8,062 bases of DNA from an uncultured Selenomonadales bacterium (GTDB taxonomy: Bacteria; Bacillota; Negativicutes; Selenomonadales; Selenomonadaceae). The stretch is taken from the NCBI GenBank assembly GCA_946543495.1, contig CAMNLS010000047.1:1-8062 (forward strand), in the 5' to 3' direction. Position 1 is the first letter of the stretch, and every line of letters starts with the position of its first letter. This document shows, piece by piece, positions 6,141 through 8,062 of this stretch. Below the pieces are notes generated by a model, which made no database searches, had not been told where the DNA came from, and saw only the letters and a list, made by a program, of their open reading frames with translations. Position numbers and translations under genes: made by a program.

Positions 6141-6893
6141 ATGGAAAGTGACACGTCGACAAACGATATATCGGCATTGTGGATAAAGTACAAAGATACA
6201 AAATCTGTGGAACTACGCAATGCAATCGCTGAACATTATCTGCCGCTCGTCAAGATTGTCTGTGGGCGTTTGGCAGTCAGCTTGCCTCAACACCTTGATA
6301 AAGACGACCTTTTGAGTAGCGGTTTCTTCGGTCTGCTGGATGCGATTGACCGTTTCGACATCACGCGAAATATAAAATTCGAGACTTATGCGGGTGTAAG
6401 GATTCGCGGTTCAATGATTGACTATCTTCGGTCTAAAGATTGGATACCCGTTTCCATGCGCCAAAAAATTCGCAAGTATGAACAGACCGTTTGCAAATTG
6501 GAAAATAAACTTGGGCGTGCGGCGACTGATAATGAATTAGCGGAGGCATTGGAAATTTCTATTGAGGAACTGCAAGTGCTCGTTAATCAGTGCAATTCGG
6601 CAACAGTCATTCCGCTTGAAGATTATTTAAAAACTGACGCCGCCGAAGCCGTCGACACGAATCCCGCAAATTCAACGGAGCTTTTCGAGATAAAAGAAAC
6701 TCTCGCTAAGGCGATTGAACGTTTACCGGAAAGAGAACGAACCGTCGTATCGTTGTACTATTACGAAGAGATGACGCTTAAGGAAATAAGCTTGGTAATG
6801 CACTTGACGGAGGCGCGAATCTCTCAACTGCACACGAAGGCGATTTTTAGAATGCGCGGCTATTTGGCGCAAGGCAAAGAAGACCTGATTTAA
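6141..6893 (+). CDS. fliA: RNA polymerase sigma factor of the FliA/SigD/WhiG (sigma28) family
   Basis: Sigma28 directs RNA polymerase to late flagellar, motility and chemotaxis promoters (TAAA / GCCGATAA type). The 250-residue product starting at the ATG has the sigma70 region 2 at about 15-100 (HYLPLVKIVCGRL, KDDLLSSGFFGLLDAIDRFD, FETYAGVRIRGSMIDYLR) and region 3 at about 100-160 (RQKIRKYEQTV, KLGRAATDNELAEAL). Region 4 is at about 195-245, with LPERERTVVSLYYYEEMTLK and a helix-turn-helix ending in SQLHTKA. SMIDYLR followed by DWIPVSMRQK and a linker-containing region 4 are hallmarks of the flagellar and WhiG group rather than the sporulation sigmas. Gene context with che genes favours a flagellar role. 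Activity in relatives is checked by the anti-sigma factor FlgM, not seen in the window. Located 35 bases after the membrane-protein gene. Confidence 0.95.
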   Translation: MESDTSTNDISALWIKYKDTKSVELRNAIAEHYLPLVKIVCGRLAVSLPQHLDKDDLLSSGFFGLLDAIDRFDITRNIKFETYAGVRIRGSMIDYLRSKDWIPVSMRQKIRKYEQTVCKLENKLGRAATDNELAEALEISIEELQVLVNQCNSATVIPLEDYLKTDAAEAVDTNPANSTELFEIKETLAKAIERLPERERTVVSLYYYEEMTLKEISLVMHLTEARISQLHTKAIFRMRGYLAQGKEDLI

Positions 6894-6935
6894 ATTAGGA
6901 ACGAGAAATCAGAATTTCATTCCCCATTCCTAATT
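6893..6935 (+). repeat. Nested inverted repeat immediately after the sigma factor stop
   Basis: An outer perfect 9-bp stem pairs AATTAGGAA (6893-6901) with TTCCTAATT (6927-6935). Inside it a second 5-bp hairpin pairs GAAAT (6905-6909) with ATTTC (6914-6918) around a CAGA loop. The last base of the TAA stop is part of the outer stem. No T-run follows, so it is not a classical terminator. It could protect or attenuate the transcript, or be a copy of a dispersed palindromic repeat. Confidence 0.6.
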
Positions 6936-6953
6936 CCCAATTTCAAATTGATA
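6919..6953 (+). repeat. Five imperfect 7-base units each beginning with ATT
   Basis: Reading in steps of seven gives ATTCCCC, ATTCCTA, ATTCCCA, ATTTCAA and ATTGATA without interruption. The first three units differ by one or two bases; the last two are more diverged. The array overlaps the right arm of the inverted repeat and stops just before the fapA ribosome site, AAGGGAGG. Similar ATTCC-type heptads occur as short intergenic repeats in a number of bacteria, so this may be one copy of a dispersed element. Confidence 0.5.
6938..6950. repeat. Perfect 13-base palindrome upstream of fapA
   Basis: CAATTT and AAATTG flank a central C. The site is within the diverged end of the 7-base array and close to the fapA ribosome site. 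It has the size of a small protein-binding half-site pair, but AT-rich palindromes of this length occur by chance, so a regulatory role is only a possibility. Confidence 0.3.
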
Positions 6954-6969
6954 GAAGGGAGGACGCGGG

Positions 6970-8062
6970 ATGAGTGAAAATCTTATCTTGGGTGGTCCGG
7001 CATCTGGTTATAAATATGAATTCAAACCAGACGGCGTTTATTTGACAGTTTATCCCAGTGTGGACGGCGAACGTCTTTTTGAGCTGTCCGATATGCGTCA
7101 AATTCTGCGTGATTGTAAAGTTTTAGATTATGACGTAGGGATTCTTTCAAGGACAATGCGCGAGGCTAACGGACGCCCGCAAAAAATTGCTGAGCCCGTG
7201 CATATCACTGAGGAAAATTTGAAAGCGGCAGTCGGCGGCGAAAAGGTTTTCATCGGTGACGAGGAAGAACCTTATGCTCAACTTATCGTCGAATTACAAC
7301 GCGACAAGATGAAGGCAACTATTCGTTACGACACGCGAGGCGGCGCACGACTTCCAACGAAAGAAATGGTTTTGGAGGCGTTGCGTGAGGCAGGCGTCGT
7401 CTATGGCATTAACGAAGATTCAATAGAAGTTGGAATCAGGAGCTTGTCTCCATTCGTTGCGGCGGAAGGGCTTCTGCCCATTCCAGGAGAAAATGCTTAC
7501 ATTGACAGGAAATTTGATTTAGGCATTCAAGGAAAACCAATTATCGACGATTACGGCAGAGCAGACTATAAAGATTTGAATCTGTTCGTGCTTGCCAAAG
7601 AAAATCAAACATTGGCAATTCGTATTCCGCAAACGAAAGGCACGCCCGGCAAGAATATTTTAGGTGAACCTGTGCCCGCGCAAAACGGCAGACCTTGCCC
7701 AATGCCCGAAGGTAAAAATACTAAAGTCGTCGGCGAACACAGATTGATTGCCACTGTGAACGGTCAGATTGTCGATAAAGGCTCGCGTATAAGTATCGAC
7801 CCCAAGTTGGAAATAAAAGGCGGCGTCGGTGTGCAAACGGGCGATGTTGAATTCGACGGCACAATTCAGATTAAAGGCGACGTGGAGCAAGGCTTTAAAG
7901 TCAAAGCGACGGGCGATATTGAGATTAAAGGTTCAGTCAATGGCGCGGAAGTCACAGGGCGTAATGTCTACATAAGCGGCGGCATCACGGGCGCGGACAG
8001 AGCTAAAGTTTTCGCTGAACACGACGTGCGAACTGCCTTTGCCGAGAACGCTTTGATTGAGG
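6970..8062 (+). CDS. fapA: FapA-family flagellar assembly protein (DUF342), 5' part
   Basis: The frame opens at an ATG placed 7 bases after AAGGGAGG and runs 364 codons to the window edge without a stop. The N-terminal half (about 1-250) has the DUF342 N-terminal pattern, including GYKYEFKPDGVYL at the start and IPQTKGTPGKNILGEPVPAQNG near 230. From about 255 on the sequence becomes a run of short glycine-rich beta strands, typical of a right-handed parallel beta-helix: GDVEFDGTIQIKGDV, GFKVKATGDIEIKGSV, GAEVTGRNVYISGGI. FapA in Vibrio has been linked to polar flagellum assembly in response to sugar status; the biochemical activity of the family is largely unknown. Position after the flagellar sigma gene agrees with a motility role. 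Family members usually run 450 residues or more, so at least about 90 residues are probably missing to the right. Confidence 0.92.
   Translation, partial: MSENLILGGPASGYKYEFKPDGVYLTVYPSVDGERLFELSDMRQILRDCKVLDYDVGILSRTMREANGRPQKIAEPVHITEENLKAAVGGEKVFIGDEEEPYAQLIVELQRDKMKATIRYDTRGGARLPTKEMVLEALREAGVVYGINEDSIEVGIRSLSPFVAAEGLLPIPGENAYIDRKFDLGIQGKPIIDDYGRADYKDLNLFVLAKENQTLAIRIPQTKGTPGKNILGEPVPAQNGRPCPMPEGKNTKVVGEHRLIATVNGQIVDKGSRISIDPKLEIKGGVGVQTGDVEFDGTIQIKGDVEQGFKVKATGDIEIKGSVNGAEVTGRNVYISGGITGADRAKVFAEHDVRTAFAENALIE

Noticed and set aside
6893..6935. Rho-independent terminator after the sigma factor
   Set aside because: The hairpin is present, but C- and A-rich sequence follows instead of a T-run, so it is kept as a repeat rather than a terminator.
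7660..7890. A 76-codon - strand frame opposite the beta-helix region of fapA
   Set aside because: It is a shadow of the continuous DUF342 frame on the + strand, whose repeats are clearly protein-coding.

Overview
The window reads as chromosomal DNA from a motile bacterium of the Bacillota (Firmicutes). A low-GC clostridial-type or Negativicutes member is the best guess. The grounds are the paired CheC and CheD adaptation proteins, strong AGGAGG-type ribosome sites, TTG starts, and the gene order cheB-cheA-cheW-cheC-cheD-(small membrane protein)-sigma28-fapA. That order resembles the tail of the Bacillus subtilis fla/che operon (cheB, cheA, cheW, cheC, cheD, sigD, swrB). No rRNA or other taxonomic marker is present, so this placement is inference.

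Layout: all genes lie on the + strand. Bases 1-510 are the 3' end of a biotin carboxylase gene (accC), closed by a clear rho-independent terminator at 522-566. A gap of about 115 bases follows, in which a promoter is expected but not convincingly visible. From 684 to the right edge runs one close-packed cluster: cheB (TTG start), cheA, cheW, cheC, cheD, an unrecognised two-helix membrane protein gene (TTG start), a FliA/SigD/WhiG-family sigma factor, and the first 364 codons of a FapA (DUF342) gene cut by the window edge. The only longer gaps in the cluster are cheD to the membrane protein (92 bases) and sigma factor to fapA (76 bases). The second holds a nested inverted repeat, five ATT-started 7-base units and a small palindrome.

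How the genes work together: CheA autophosphorylates when receptors, coupled through CheW, signal. It can pass phosphate to CheY (not in the window) and to the receiver domain of CheB, whose methylesterase domain resets receptors. CheC is a CheY-P phosphatase that also binds CheD, and CheD deamidates receptor glutamines, so the window holds most of two adaptation branches. The sigma factor would direct late flagellar and chemotaxis genes, and FapA is linked by family to flagellar assembly. CheR, CheY and receptors must lie elsewhere.

Most of the window is well-known biology. I see no undescribed defence, mobile or CRISPR-like system. The items most worth a second look are the uncharacterised membrane protein between cheD and the sigma gene, the repeat-bearing spacer before fapA, the separation of this che/sigma block from flagellar genes by accC and a terminator, and the C-terminal extension of AccC.
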